In this document: positions 1 through 10,690 of the stretch, in pieces
How positions within the stretch are numbered: the stretch's first letter is position 1
Layout of the letters: the number at the start of each line of letters is the position of its first letter
NCBI RefSeq assembly: GCF_040954835.1
Contig: NW_027167686.1
Span: 75,001-139,000 of the forward strand
DNA: 64,000 nt
Direction of reading: 5' to 3'
Source of the DNA: Lepisosteus oculatus
Taxonomy: Eukaryota > Chordata > Actinopteri > Semionotiformes > Lepisosteidae
Translations under genes and position numbers: made by a program
The notes under the pieces: model-generated
Told to the model about the DNA's origin: nothing
Seen by the model: only the letters and a program-made list of their open reading frames with translations
Database searches by the model: none

Positions 1-310
1 AGAAATCAATGATTTCGAATGAATTCTGTATGCGTTAAAAGACAGCTATACACAGAAAACATGCAGGACACTGCTCATGAATGATGTTTCCCGAGCCGAA
101 ACACAGTGCGTTTTTTCAAGCCATTTGACAAAGCCCACCCACTGAAAACTGCAGCAGATCGTGTAAAGACGTTCAACTTTGTAACTACTGCAGGCACGGG
201 AAGCAGAATAAATTCCTCTTTTCAAACTGTCAAAGGTTTGCTTTCCGAACGCTGCAGGACATCGCACAATCTCTTTTGAACAGGGACAAACGATTTCTTA
301 TGGGGCGCAG
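1..310 (-). repeat. Inverted copy of the U4 3'-flank module
   Basis: This stretch is the reverse complement of sequence found at 10,315-10,690, 53,048-53,372 and 54,575-55,090, and lies in the same orientation as 57,911-58,290, where it follows directly downstream of a U4 snRNA gene. I therefore read it as the 3' flank of a lost U4 gene. Just beyond it, at about 311-345, is a short piece resembling the U4 5' end (reverse complement of GCAGTGRCAGTA), so most of the U4 body is missing here. No protein gene is supported. Confidence 0.7.
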
Positions 311-446
311 TAAGTACTGTTACTGTCACTGCTCGATACCGACGTTGGCCCACTATACCATGTTCAGCCACCGCTAGAAAATGTACAGCTCTAGCACCAG
401 AGCAAACAACAGGAGGGCCAACGTCAAACGTGTAAGACATGGAGAG

Positions 447-528
447 CGATGAGAATGGGATTCGAACCCATGTCTGCAGAGCACAATGGATTACCAGTCC
501 ATCGCCTTAACCACTCAGCCACCTTGTC
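447..528 (-). pseudogene. tRNA-Ser-like gene with GGT anticodon, decayed
   Basis: The reverse complement aligns over all 82 nt with vertebrate tRNA-Ser(GCT), including the long variable arm and the T loop TTCGAAT. Its intact relative is at 46,531-46,612. The anticodon loop here reads CTGGTAA, so positions 34-36 are GGT (threonine ACC codon) instead of GCT. The acceptor stem has two non-pairing positions (C3-A70, A4-C69), which argues for a pseudogene. No run of four T lies directly downstream. SerRS is known to read the variable arm rather than the anticodon, so a charged copy would be miscoding; I see no sign that it is expressed. Confidence 0.75.
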
Positions 529-907
529 AATGAAACTGGGCTGTCCGGACATGGGATGGCGCTCTCCAGATGATCTTTTTCTTTTTTTTCCCTCGTACTC
601 GAGGGTCATTTTCCTGTTCCACATGCAATTTCAACATTTTCCTTAGGAGATGTCAAGCCAGCAAGCCACTGCTGTGGTTCAGTGGCCAGTGTGGAGTTCA
701 GTGGCCCTGTTGTACACAGAAAGCAAATTGAGCTCCTTGGACATCAAAAGTTCCAGATAAAAGCCATTTGTCACCCTTTCTCTTGGTGTTGATATTGCTA
801 TTGTATGTAAAGGTGGCAACTTGCTCAGCGAGCAGGCGGAGCACACACCGAATGCAGATGTGTCTGAGTGGTGTGTCCAAGTGGCTGCAAAAGGATAATG
901 CTCCTGG

Positions 908-981
908 GGCGCCGGGGCTTAGTTGGTTAAAGCGCCTGCCTGGTAAATAGGAGATCCTGGGTTCAAATCCCAGCGGTGCCT
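908..981 (+). tRNA. tRNA-Thr-GGT: tRNA-Thr with GGT anticodon
   Basis: A 74-nt sequence collinear with vertebrate tRNA-Thr(AGT): acceptor GGCGCCG paired with CGGTGCC, discriminator T, T arm with TTCAAAT. The anticodon loop is CTGGTAA, giving GGT, where the paralogue at 46,992-47,065 has AGT. GGT still reads threonine codons, but eukaryotes normally use A34 (inosine) for this box. The anticodon stem has a C31-A39 mismatch and a G-T wobble, so activity is uncertain. A TTTT run follows at about 995. Confidence 0.75.
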
Positions 982-2144
982 TCTTTGTTCTGTTTTCTCA
1001 AACAGAACTGGTCCTTACAGACAACCGCCTACGGCTAGACTTGCAAGTATTCATTTCCTGTCTTTAACGCGACTTGTTTTTCTTAAAATGGATGCAACTT
1101 GCAAAACATGAAATACAAACCTTGCTAATCAGCGCTGGCGGCTGGCAAAAAAAAAAAGAAGTCAGCAATGTTTTTTTTCTTTAACCTTAACCCTGCTAAC
1201 GGAGACGAGTTAAACAACCGAGTCTATGCAGCTTAAACGGTCCGCATGTCGGGTTCTTAGCTGAAAGGGTGGTAAATCACGCTCACCCCAGTCCTTAATC
1301 TTTTAAAGAGGATACAAAATTGAACCTAGTCGCCACATCACATACATCCTGTTCAATGATAAAAAAGTGACATCTATCCTCGATCCAGAGTAAATCCCAC
1401 GTTGAGGGCATACTTTTTTCCACTTTACCATGAGTCGGGCTCAGCTGCACAGAGGCGAGAGCAGAGCAATGAGGTCACGGGGACAGGGGAGTCACACGCT
1501 GGCGGTTTAAACACGCGGAAGAAAACTGAGGGATCCACAGTATGTGGACCCTCCGTGCGCCATCAGTCCGCACTCCGGACTCTGAATCCTGCCATCCAAG
1601 TTAAGATCTCGGCGGAACCTGAGGCGCAGTTCCTTCTTAAAACGTAATCTGGTGAGCATTTCTAGAATCGTACTTGTATAGATGCAGCCTTTAATGTGTT
1701 GCTAGGTTAAAATTGATGACTTCTTGAACTTCAGTAGGCAACTGCCCTCTTGATTTCGGATTTAATTTCTTTATTACAGGGGTGCTTTTATGAAGACAGA
1801 GTCATGTTCAGGTACTTTTCTTGATGGAGGAAGCATATTTCGGACTCTGTGATCTGCTCACCTGGAAAGGTCTGCTGTACTACTACAAGAGAGAAGTAGA
1901 GTCTGGAGGAAGGGACAATTTTATGATGCTTTGGAAGATAATGTTTTTTTTTTCTTTGAAATCGAAATGAATCAGAATATCAGTGCAAAAGACAGACTCT
2001 TGGTTTGGTTTGAGATATGGTTTTAAAACAGACAAAATGTAGAAAACAGGTCTTTCTCACTTTTGGTAAAGAATGGACCGGGGGTAATATTTTACTAGTT
2101 GCAGTGCTGATCTCACTGGGTTACAGTCCTGCAGTGTCACACCG

Positions 2145-2217
2145 GGGCCAGTGGCGCAATGGATAACGCGTCTGACTACGGCTCAGGAGATTGCAGGTTC
2201 GACTCCTGCCTGGCTCG
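2145..2217 (+). tRNA. tRNA-Arg-ACG: tRNA-Arg(ACG)
   Basis: A 73-nt cloverleaf matching vertebrate tRNA-Arg(ACG): starts GGGCCAGTGGCGCAATGG, anticodon loop CTACGGC, T arm GGTTCGACTCC, ends CTGGCTCG. Box A and box B are intact and a TTTTT terminator lies about 10 nt downstream. It is the paralogue of the tRNA-Arg(TCG) gene of the 4.5-kb array, with related flanking sequence. Confidence 0.9.
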
Positions 2218-3172
2218 GGTCGTTTTTAAACGCATCTGGCTACTCCCTAAGTAGTCTGTGCTACTTACTGCATTGTAATCGTACCCGGTAAGAGATTTCC
2301 TTCATGTAAATGAACTGCACCTGACAGCTTTAGAAAAACACCTGGGCTCAGTACGGTGCTGAGAGTTCAGCGTTGCTGTTCTAATTAGCACGCACTGCAT
2401 CGGCTATGAGCCCGAACCTTTCAATTATTCCGATCAGTAAGTCAACACGTAGTCCACATGAACGGTAGAAATATTCTCTTGTCTGTCTCTTGTTTGTATA
2501 GAACTGAATGTCCCTGACAATGTTCTGTTAGTTTTAATTGAAGAACGGCATTTGTGTTCAAATATACCAGACAAGTTTATGTAACTGCTCATGCGACACT
2601 CAGTTGTAATTAGTCAAGAAATAAAGTCGAACAACAGCTGCGGGTTTGATTCTGAACGTATGAGATTGCAGCGCCTTTTACTTCCATTGACAAATGATAG
2701 AGATTCGAAGAGAGATCCTTCAGACCAGCAAGCAAACCCACGGCTATTTCGGTTTTCTATCTAGGCAACGTTGGTGTCTGCAATAGCATACATGAAAGCG
2801 TGATGCAATTTCTGTGGCTACATTTGTTGCACGTCATGCACAGTAAGAGTGTTTCTAACACCAAATAAAAAGTCAACAATTAGCGATCACGCCCTTCTCC
2901 TCAGTTAACCCACTGAAACCCTTGCTGTTAACAGTTCTTTACTGCGTGCTTTACCAGCACCTACATATCGTGTCGGTTCTTTCAGCTTTATTCATTAGGT
3001 TTTCAAAGGTATAAGTAGAGCACCAGAGGTGCGAACGCAAAATGTGTGGTTATCTGAAGAATTGATTTCAATGGCAGCGGGTCCAAGCGATTTCGCGTTG
3101 TTATAGTACCAGGAAAGGAGAAGCGGCACTTCGCCTCTGCCGTGCAGGCACAAGGCGACGTGCGGCAGACGC
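2218..3172. repeat. Spacer between Arg and Ser tRNAs, paralogous to 43,330-44,034
   Basis: From about 2,473 this spacer is nearly collinear with 43,330-44,034. It is also a diverged match to the spacer between tRNA-Arg and tRNA-Ser in the 4.5-kb units (from about 13,700). I see no RNA or protein gene in it. Confidence 0.7.
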
Positions 3173-3254
3173 CGGAGTCGGCAGGTTTCGAACCTGCGCG
3201 GGGAAGCCCCAACGCATTTCGAGCCCATCGCCTTAACCACTCGAGCACGACAAA
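3173..3254 (-). pseudogene. tRNA-Ser(CGA), decayed
   Basis: The reverse complement spans the full 82-nt tRNA-Ser type. The anticodon loop CTCGAAA gives CGA. The 5' side has diverged (start TTTGTCG against GTAGTCG in the intact paralogue at 44,035), so acceptor pairing with the 3' side is poor, and the anticodon stem is disturbed (GGGC against GCG). Probably a pseudogene of the Ser module. Confidence 0.75.
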
Positions 3255-4667
3255 TGCGAACTCGCCGCCGCCGTATTCCTCCTATAATCAAACACGGACT
3301 GCGAGGTGGCTGCGGAAACCTTTTTAAAGTTGCTCTCCGTTAAAAAAAAATACCTTTCACAAGATTCGTGCCGGCAGACAGACACGCCTCAGAGGGTTTA
3401 AGGCTGGCTTCACGTTCAAATGATAAAGTCCCCCAGTCCGGATGTCAAAACGCAACTTTGGCAGACAGAAAAAAACATCAACAAACCAAAAATGTGGACA
3501 AGGATTTTACAAGCTGCACCACACTGCACTTTCAAAAGCATTTACATTCGTGTTAGACGCAGGAATTGCCTTTGATTTGCGCGCTTACGAACGCCATGGA
3601 AAACGAAACAAAACTAAAGCCCTCAGCTCCTGCACTTGATTATAGTCCCGTTACGTGTCGAAGCAGGAATTTACGTCATCCTACCACTGTAACACGGGGA
3701 ATAGAGGGAAATGAGCACAAGCTACGAATTGTCTCAATCACTCCCTACAGTAGTAAGACGCCTGGAAGCGTGCACCCCCATCATTAATCTTTGCGCATCT
3801 GTGCAAGGTAAACTCTGTAGCAGTCTCTGAAACGGCTCAAAGGAAACACGTGATTGATTCCATGTGCATCTGGGGTTCATTTCTTATTTACATTTAATTC
3901 AAGGGAAAGGCTTGGGTCAGTTTCAGACGGCCTCCAACAGCGAGATTCAAGCGCCCCACCTTCAGCCCAATCTGCGCCGCCAGAACGCCAACGGCTCCTC
4001 TGGTCTCCGGGGTGCGGTTGTGACCCCGTAACCTAAAGTGTTGGTGGCAGACAAATGGAGACTAACAGGTGATGTCCTAGGACATGACTACATTGTGACA
4101 CTCGGTGGGGATGGTGACCATTGCTTGGAAAAGAGTGCGAGGCCCCTTTAGAAAAACATTTTGTTAACAGGCATTCTGCCTTAGTCCAAACACCTATAGC
4201 TTGCAAAGCGCATGCTATTAGACAGGCACCTCTGCAAGACCTTAAGAGTCTCTTAAACTAGTGATAGTAAGGTGTTCCCAATGGGCGATGTTTGGCTTTC
4301 AAATCATCTCTCTGTGGAAGCGCCGAGATGCAGCTGTTTAAGGCTTAGAAGCAGCTGACTGTTTCACTACCTAGCGGATTACTGTCAGTCAGGGAGCTCA
4401 GAGGTGAAAAGCCTGTCTGAGAGACAATTCGCCGTCGATGAGTTCAATATGTTCCGTACCAGCTCGGCGCAACTGAGATCATCTTGGTAGCCGTGTAGCT
4501 CAGATGAGTGAGAGCGTGTGTGTGTGTACCACCGTGATTGGATGCCGGTCCTTCTCAGGTTACAGTAAACCTTCTGCTGCCTAACTTCCCTAATTTTGGG
4601 GATCCCTTTGAAAAAGCAAAGGAAAAAAAACTGGCTCTTCATCAGCATGATCGACCTCACCCAGTGT
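3255..4667. repeat. tRNA-Ser flank and spacer, tandem-duplicated at 7,050-8,474
   Basis: This is the 5' flank of the minus-strand tRNA-Ser and the spacer up to tRNA-Arg(CCT). The first ~570 bp recur next to every Ser gene in the window (7,050, 15,008 and its array copies, 44,117, 45,568). The remainder is nearly identical to 7,620-8,474. No gene is recognised. A stretch at about 4,485-4,550 has a box-A-like piece but no box B. Confidence 0.7.
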
Positions 4668-4740
4668 GGCGCAGTGGCCTAATGGCTAAGACACTGGCCT
4701 CCTAAGCCAGGGATTGTGGGTTTGAGTACCATCTGGGGTG
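4668..4740 (+). pseudogene. tRNA-Arg(CCT), decayed copy
   Basis: A 73-nt match to tRNA-Arg(CCT) with anticodon loop CTCCTAA intact. The 5' acceptor strand reads GGCGCAG where the intact copy at 8,475 has GCCCCAG, so it no longer pairs well with CTGGGGT. The D arm and T arm also carry changes (GGCTAAGAC; TTTGAGT). Likely inactive sister of the downstream copy. Confidence 0.8.
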
Positions 4741-4834
4741 CTCCTGTCCCATTTTGAGCGTACAAATGTCCTTTTGATTTGCAAAGCTACAACCCCACCT
4801 TACTCAGTGAGCGTCTCTTCTTTTCTCTCACATA

Positions 4835-6898
4835 CAGTTGGGAGAAAAACTTTTGTAAACAGCCCTTCGGAATGATGTGTATTTCTGCATGAATGGCTCC
4901 TAACATGTGATCTTATCTTTATCTAAGTCATAATAATTAATAAAGAGAGTCTGATTTAACAAACAACACACGCCCAACATTTGACATTGCTGTTTCTTTA
5001 TTGACCAAATGGTTTAAACAATCAAGGTCATTGATGGAAAAAGTACGTGAACCCTTATATTAAGGAGCTAGTGGAACCTCCTTTATGACAAAAACCTCAA
5101 TCCCCACTTTCTGTAGCGGCTGGTCAGACCTGAGCAGCGGTTAGGAGGTATTTTGGCCTATTCCTCTATGCAAAACTGTTTCAGTTCATGTATATTTTTG
5201 GGATGTCTTGCGCTGAACGGCCTGCTTCAGATCACGCCACAGCACTTCAATGGGATTGGGGTCAGGACTCTTACTTGGCCATCCCAAAATACGGAATTTC
5301 TTCTGTTTCAGCCACTCTGTTGTTGATGTACTCCTTTGTTTTTGTCATGCTGCATGACCCAGCCTCTTTCGAGTTTTAGATCACAGGCAGACACCCTGAC
5401 ATTCTGCTGTAGAATTTCCTGATACATCTTGGAATTCATCGGTCCCTCGATGATTGCAAGCCGTACAGCCTCCGCCATGTTTCCCAGGTGGGATGAGGTT
5501 TTGGAGTTGGTATGCAGTGTTTTGTTATCTCCAAACATAACGCTGTGCACATTTACCAACAAGTTCAACTTTTGTCATGTCTGTCCACAGAACATTGTTC
5601 CAGGAGTTGCTGTGGAACATCCATGTGGTCTTTAGCAAACTTGAGAGGGGCAGTGGTGGTTTTTTTTGGGGGGAGAGCAGTGGTTTCCTCCGTGGTGACC
5701 TCGCATGATCACCGCTCCTGTTCAGATTTCTTCTTATGGTGGACTCATGGACACAGACGTAAGACAAAGTCAACCACCTGTTCGCTAGATCCCATCCCCA
5801 CTCAGCTAGTCAAAGATTCCCTCGAAGGACTGGCAGGACCTATAATTAGTATGATGAATGCATCGCTTGCGTCAGGCGTTGTACCTGATCAATTTAAGGT
5901 AGCGGTTGTTAGACCGCTCCTTAAGAAGTCAAATTTGGATCCACAAGTTCTTAACAACTACAGGCCTGTCTCAAAGGTCCCATTTCAATCTAAAAGTTTT
6001 GAGAGAATAGTTGTTGCCCAATGTCAATCGTATCTGGATTCAAATAATATACTTGAGAAATTTCAATCTGCTTTCTGAAACTGCATTAACGAGAGTCGTA
6101 AATGATATTCTCTTAGCTACTGATGTGGGGAATGCAACAGTGCTTGTGCTTCTAGATCTTAGAGCTGCCTTTGACACGGTTGACCTCTCTGTTTTGTTAC
6201 ACAGGCTTGAGTTTGAGGTTGGCTTATCTGGAACCGTCCTTCAGTGGTTTACTTCACATTTTACTCATCGTTTTCATTATGTTCAAATATCTAATAATTG
6301 TACTGCTTCATCAACGTCACCAGTTCAATTTGGGGTACCAGACGGATCAGTGCCGGGGCCAATATTGCTCTCTCTCTCTACATGCTGCTGCTAGGTAGGA
6401 TAATACGAAAAAATAATATGAACTTTCATTCATATGCTGATGACACTCAAATAAACATTTTGTTCACACCAAACGACAACTTTTCTATTATCACTTTAGT
6501 TAAATGCATTAATGAAGGAAAGACTTGGATGTGTGAAAACTTTTTGTTACTCAACTCTGAGAAAAATGAGGATCTGTTGATCGGAGGCAACAATACTGAT
6601 AGGACTACTATAACTTCAGCACTTAACTCAGAGGATTTAAACATTTGCCTCAAAGAGACAGCACGTAACCTAAGTGGCATATTAGACACAAGGCTCTTAA
6701 CAACTTGCATTGTTAAGTGCCTTGAGACAACCTTGTTGTGAAAGGTGCTATATAGAAATACATTGATTTGAACTGAATTGACAATGTAAAATGTTGTGTG
6801 TGTTGTTTGTTAAACAAGACTGTCTTTATTTATTATTATGCGTCAGATGAAGATCAGATCACATTTTAAGAGCCAATCATGTAGAAATCCAGATCATT
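4835..6898 (-). mobile_element. Tc1-type DNA transposon remnant, interrupted by an L2 LINE
   Basis: The left end (from about 4,835, after a TA) and the right end (about 6,785-6,898) are inverted repeats of each other over about 110 bp. Between them, on the minus strand, is the C-terminal part of a Tc1-family transposase, recognisable by NVLWTDMTKVELVGK, by QRYVWR and by the final-D block WPSKSPDPNPIE. The coding sequence has stops and frameshifts. The N-terminal part is missing where the plus-strand L2 LINE sits (5,765-6,784). The outermost right end is lost. This is dead cut-and-paste DNA; a second, shorter copy lies at 8,638-10,284. Confidence 0.8.
5765..6784 (+). mobile_element. L2-type LINE fragment (reverse transcriptase region)
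   Basis: Translated pieces match the RT of fish L2 LINEs: LDPIPTQLVKDSLEGLAGP, LNNYRPVS, LVLLDLRAAFDTVD (motif A) and FHSYADDTQI (motif C), spread over more than one frame because of frameshifts. The 3' end has the L2-like tail (GGTGCTATATAGAAAT and then repeated TTGAA). It is 5'-truncated, nested inside the Tc1 remnant, and not capable of coding. Confidence 0.85.
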
Positions 6899-6967
6899 CG
6901 CGTTTTAAAAGTTGCGGGAAAAGTGAAACAGGTGCTTTTCCTTTGTTGCGCAGACACACGACGACAC

Positions 6968-7049
6968 CGTAGGCGGCAGGACTCGAAGCTTCGCAGGGAG
7001 ACCCCAATGGATTTCTAGTCCATCGCCCTAACCACTCGGCCGCCGCCGC
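6968..7049 (-). tRNA. tRNA-Ser-AGA: tRNA-Ser(AGA), possibly decayed
   Basis: The reverse complement is an 82-nt tRNA-Ser with anticodon loop CTAGAAA (AGA) and the long variable arm. The 5' end is a GGC-rich run (GGCGGCG), giving two mismatches with the 3' acceptor strand, and two T-stem pairs are lost. The flanks are those of the other Ser genes here. Could be a pseudogene. Confidence 0.7.
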
Positions 7050-8474
7050 CGCCACTGCCTTTTTGATGCAGTCTAACATAGAGTGCCGGGCAGCGGCGGA
7101 AACCTTTTTCAAAGTCGCTTTCCGTTTAACAACAACAAAAAAAACTTTCACAAAATGCATGCTAGCAGACAAATGCGCCTCAGAGGACTTAAGGCTGGCT
7201 TCAAGTTGGAATGATAAAGTCTCCCCGTCCGGTCAGGAAAAGGGAACTTTGTTAGACAGAAAGAAGGAAGTAACAATAACGGAGAATTGTGTGCAAGGAT
7301 TTTAGAAGCTGCGCAGCCCTGCAGTTTCAATAGCCCTTTTATTCGTGTTAGATGCTGGAATTGCCTTTTTTTGACGCTCTTACGAATGCGATGTCAACGA
7401 AAACAGAACAAAGCACAAAAAACCCTCAAGTCCTGCAGTTGGATAGAATGCCGTTACGCGTCCAAGCCGTATTTGACTTCATCCTACCATTGCAACACGG
7501 GGCGTATATGGAAACGAACACACGCTACGAATTGTCTCTAATCAGTCCCTACAGTTGTAAGGCGCCTGGAAGCGTGCACCCCCATCATTAATCTTTGCGC
7601 ATCTGTGCAAGGTAAACTCTGGAGCAGTCTTTGAAACGGCTCAAAGGAAACACGTGATTGATTCCATGTGCATCTGGGGTTCATTTATTTATTTACATTT
7701 AATTCAAGGGAAAGGCTTGGGTCAGTTTCAGACGGCCTCCAACAGCGAGATTCAAGCGCCCCACCTTCAGCCCAATCTGCGCCGCCAGAACGACAACGGC
7801 TCCTCTGCTCTCCGGGGTGCGGTTGTGACCCCGTAACCTAAAGTGTTGGTGGCAGACAAATGGAGACTAACAGGTGACATCCTAGGACATGACTACGTTG
7901 TGACACTCGGTGGGGATGGTGACCATTGCTTGGAAAAGAGTGCGAGGCCCCTTTAGAAAAACATTTTGTTAACAGGCATTCTGCCTCAGCCTAAACACCT
8001 ATAGCTTGCAAAGCGCATGCTATTAGACAGGCACCTCTGCAAGACCTTAAGAGTCTCTTAACCTAGTGATAGTAAGGTGTTCCCAATGGGCGATGTTCGG
8101 CTTTCAAATCATCTCTCCGTGGAAGCACCGAGATGCAACTGTTTAAGGTTTAGAAGCAGCTGACTGTTTCACTACCTAGCTGATTACTGTCAGTCAGGGA
8201 GCTCAGAGGTGAAAAGCCTGTCTGAGAGACAATTCGCCGTCGATCAGTTCAATATGTTCCGTACCAGCTCGGCGCACCTGAGATCATCTTGGTAGCCGTG
8301 TAGCTCAGATGAGTGAGAGCGTGTGTGTGTGTACCACCGTGATTGGATGCCGGTCCTTCTCAGGTCACAGTAAACCTTCTGCTGCCTAACTTTCCTAATT
8401 TTGGGGATCCCTTTGAAAAAGCAAAGGAAAAAAAAAACTGGCTCTTCATCAGCGTGATCGACCCAACCCAGTGT
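7050..8474. repeat. Second copy of the tRNA-Ser flank/spacer
   Basis: Paralogous to 3,255-4,667; the part from about 7,560 is nearly identical to 3,765 onward. It contains no recognisable gene. It marks the second half of the tandem duplication that also copied tRNA-Arg(CCT), Tc1 and L2. Confidence 0.75.
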
Positions 8475-8547
8475 GCCCCAGTGGCCTAATGGATAAGGCA
8501 CTGGCCTCCTAAGCCAGGGATTGTGGGTTCGAGTCCCATCTGGGGTG
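8475..8547 (+). tRNA. tRNA-Arg-CCT: tRNA-Arg(CCT)
   Basis: A 73-nt match to vertebrate tRNA-Arg(CCT): GCCCCAGTGGCCTAATGG at the 5' end, anticodon loop CTCCTAA, T arm GGGTTCGAGTCCC, CTGGGGT acceptor strand and G discriminator. All stems pair and a TTTTT terminator follows about 12 nt downstream. This is the intact member of the tandem pair. Confidence 0.92.
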
Positions 8548-8637
8548 CTACTGTCCCTTTTTGAGCGTACAAATGTCCTTTTGATTTGCAAAGCTGCAAC
8601 CCCACCTTACTCAGTGAGCGTCTCTGCTTTTCTCTCA

Positions 8638-10284
8638 CATACAGTTGGGAGATGTCTTGCACTGAACGGCCTGCTTCAGATCACGCCACAGCACTTCAAT
8701 GGGATTGGGGTCAGGACTCTTACTCGGCCATCCCAAAATACGGAATTTCTATTGTTTCAGCCACTCTGTTGTTGATGTACTCCTTTGTTTTTGTCATGCT
8801 GCATGACCCAGCGTCTTTCGAGTTTTAGATCACAGGCAGACACCCTGACATTCTGCTGTAGAATTTCCTGATACATCTTGGAATTCATCGGTCCCTCGAT
8901 GATTGCAAGCCGTACAGCCTCCGCTATGCTTCCCAGGTGGGATGAGGTTTTGGAGTTGGTATGCAGTGTTTTGTTATCTCCAAACATAACGTTGTGCACA
9001 TTTACCAACATGTTCAACTTTTGTCACTGTCCACAGAACATTGTTCCAGGAGTTGCTGTGGAACATCCATGTGGTCTTTAGCAAACTTGAGAGGGGCAGT
9101 GGTGGTTTTTTTGGGGGGGAGAGCAGTGGTTTCCTCCATGGTGACCTCGCATGATCACCACTCCTGTTCAGATTTCTTCTTATGGTGGACTCATAAACAC
9201 AGACGTAAGACAAAGTCAACCACCTGTTCGCTAGATCCCATCCCCACTCAGCTAGTCAAAGATTCCCTCGAAGGACTGGCAGGACCTATAATTAGTATGA
9301 TGAATGCATCGCTTGCGTCAGGCGTTGTACCTGATCAATTTAAGGTAGCGGTTGTTAGACCGCTCTTAAGAAGTCAAATTTGGATCAACAAGTTCTTAAC
9401 AACTACAGGCCTGTCTCAAAGGTCCCATTTCAATCTAAAAGTCTTGGGAGAATAGTTGTTGCCCAACGTCAATCATATCTGGATTCAAATAATATACTTG
9501 AGAAATTTTAGTCTGGTTTCTGAAACTGCATTAACAAGAGTCGTAAATGATATTCTCTTAGCTACTGATGCAGGGAATGCAACAGTGCTTGTGCTTTGCT
9601 TCTAGATCTTAGAGCTGCCTTTGACACGGTTGACCTCTCTGTTTTGTTACACAGGCTTGAGTTTGAGGTTGGCTTATCTGGAACCGTCCTTCAGTGGTTT
9701 ACTTCACATTTTACTCATCGTTTTCATTATGTTCAAATATCTAATAATTGTACTGCTTCATCAACGTCACCAGTTCAATTTGGGGTACCAGATGGATCAG
9801 TGCCGGGACCAATATTGCTCTCTCTCTCTACATGCTGCTGCTAGGTAGGATAATAAGAAAAAATAATATGAACTTTCATTCATATGCTGATGACACTCAA
9901 ATAAACATTTTGTTTCCACCAAATGACAACTCTTCTATTATCACTTTAGTTAAATGCATTAAGGAAGGAAATACTTGGATGTGTGAAAACTTTTTGTTAC
10001 TCAACTCTGAGAAAAATGAGGATCTGTTGATCGGAGGCAACAATACTGATAGGACTACTATAACTTCAGCACTTAACTCAGAGGATTTAAACATCTGCCT
10101 CAAAGAGACAGCACGTTACCTAGGCGGCATATTAGACACAAGGCTCTTAACAACTTGCATTGTTAAGTGCCTTGGGACAACCTTGTTGTGAAAGGTGCTA
10201 TATAGAAATACATTGATTTGAATTGAATTGACAATGTAAAATGTTGTGTGTGTTGTTTGTTAAACAAGACTGTCTTTATTTATC
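8638..10284 (-). mobile_element. Tc1-type remnant, second copy, with nested L2
   Basis: Tandem duplicate of the element at 4,835. About 350 bp after the first few bases of the left end are deleted between short similar sequences (GGGAG and GGGATG). The right end stops near 10,284, where unrelated AT-rich sequence and then the U4 3'-flank module follow. The transposase remnant on the minus strand is the same as in the first copy and equally broken. Confidence 0.8.
9207..10235 (+). mobile_element. L2-type LINE fragment, second copy
   Basis: Close copy of 5,765-6,784 with the same junctions to Tc1, so it was duplicated together with its host element rather than inserted independently. RT motifs LDLRAAFDTVD and FHSYADDTQI are visible and the frame is broken in several places. 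Confidence 0.85.
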
Positions 10285-10314
10285 AAAAAATAAAAGGAAT
10301 TTGCTAGGAATGCA

Positions 10315-10690
10315 AACGTTAGGTTGCGCTTCTTCATGCTGCATCGTCGGCATGAGTGGAGCTTTTTAAACGTCTGTACTTACTGTGCCCCATAAGAAAT
10401 CGTTTGTCCCCATTCAAAAGAGATTGTGCGATGTCCTGCAGTGTTCGCAAAGCAAACCTTTGACAGTTTGAAAAGAGGAATTTATTCTGCTTCCTGTGCG
10501 TGCAGTAGTTACAAAGTTGAACGTCTTTACACGATCTGCTGCAGTTTTCAGTGGGCGGGCTTTGTCAGAGGGCTTGGAAAAACGCACTGTGTTTCGGCTC
10601 GGGAAACATCATGAGAAGTGTCCTGCATGTTTTCTGTGTATAGCTGTCTTTTAACGCATACAGAATTCATTCGAAATCATTGATTTCTCC
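10315..10690 (+). repeat. U4 3'-flank module, plus orientation
   Basis: Matches 54,718-55,090 and the reverse complement of 1-310 and of 57,911-58,130. It is the downstream flank of a U4 gene whose body is absent here. It joins truncated Tc1 sequence on the left. No gene in it is supported. Confidence 0.7.

Larger units (their letters stand above)
298..2096 (+). repeat. Duplicated tRNA block, paralogue of 46,385-48,189
   Basis: The block holding the Ser-type and Thr tRNA genes is a direct, nearly collinear copy of 46,385-48,189 with scattered substitutions and small indels. The spacers 529-907 and 982-2,096 show no further RNA or protein gene. The part from about 700 to 930 also matches, in inverted orientation, the segment around 12,420-12,630 in every 4.5-kb unit. 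The part from about 1,830 onward matches the unit around 12,800 in direct orientation. The 4.5-kb unit is therefore a rearranged relative of this block. Confidence 0.8.

Noticed and set aside
4485-4560. tRNA-like sequence (TAGCTCAGATGAGTGAGAGC), repeated at about 8,300
   Set aside because: It has a box-A-like part, but a TG run replaces the anticodon arm and there is no box B.
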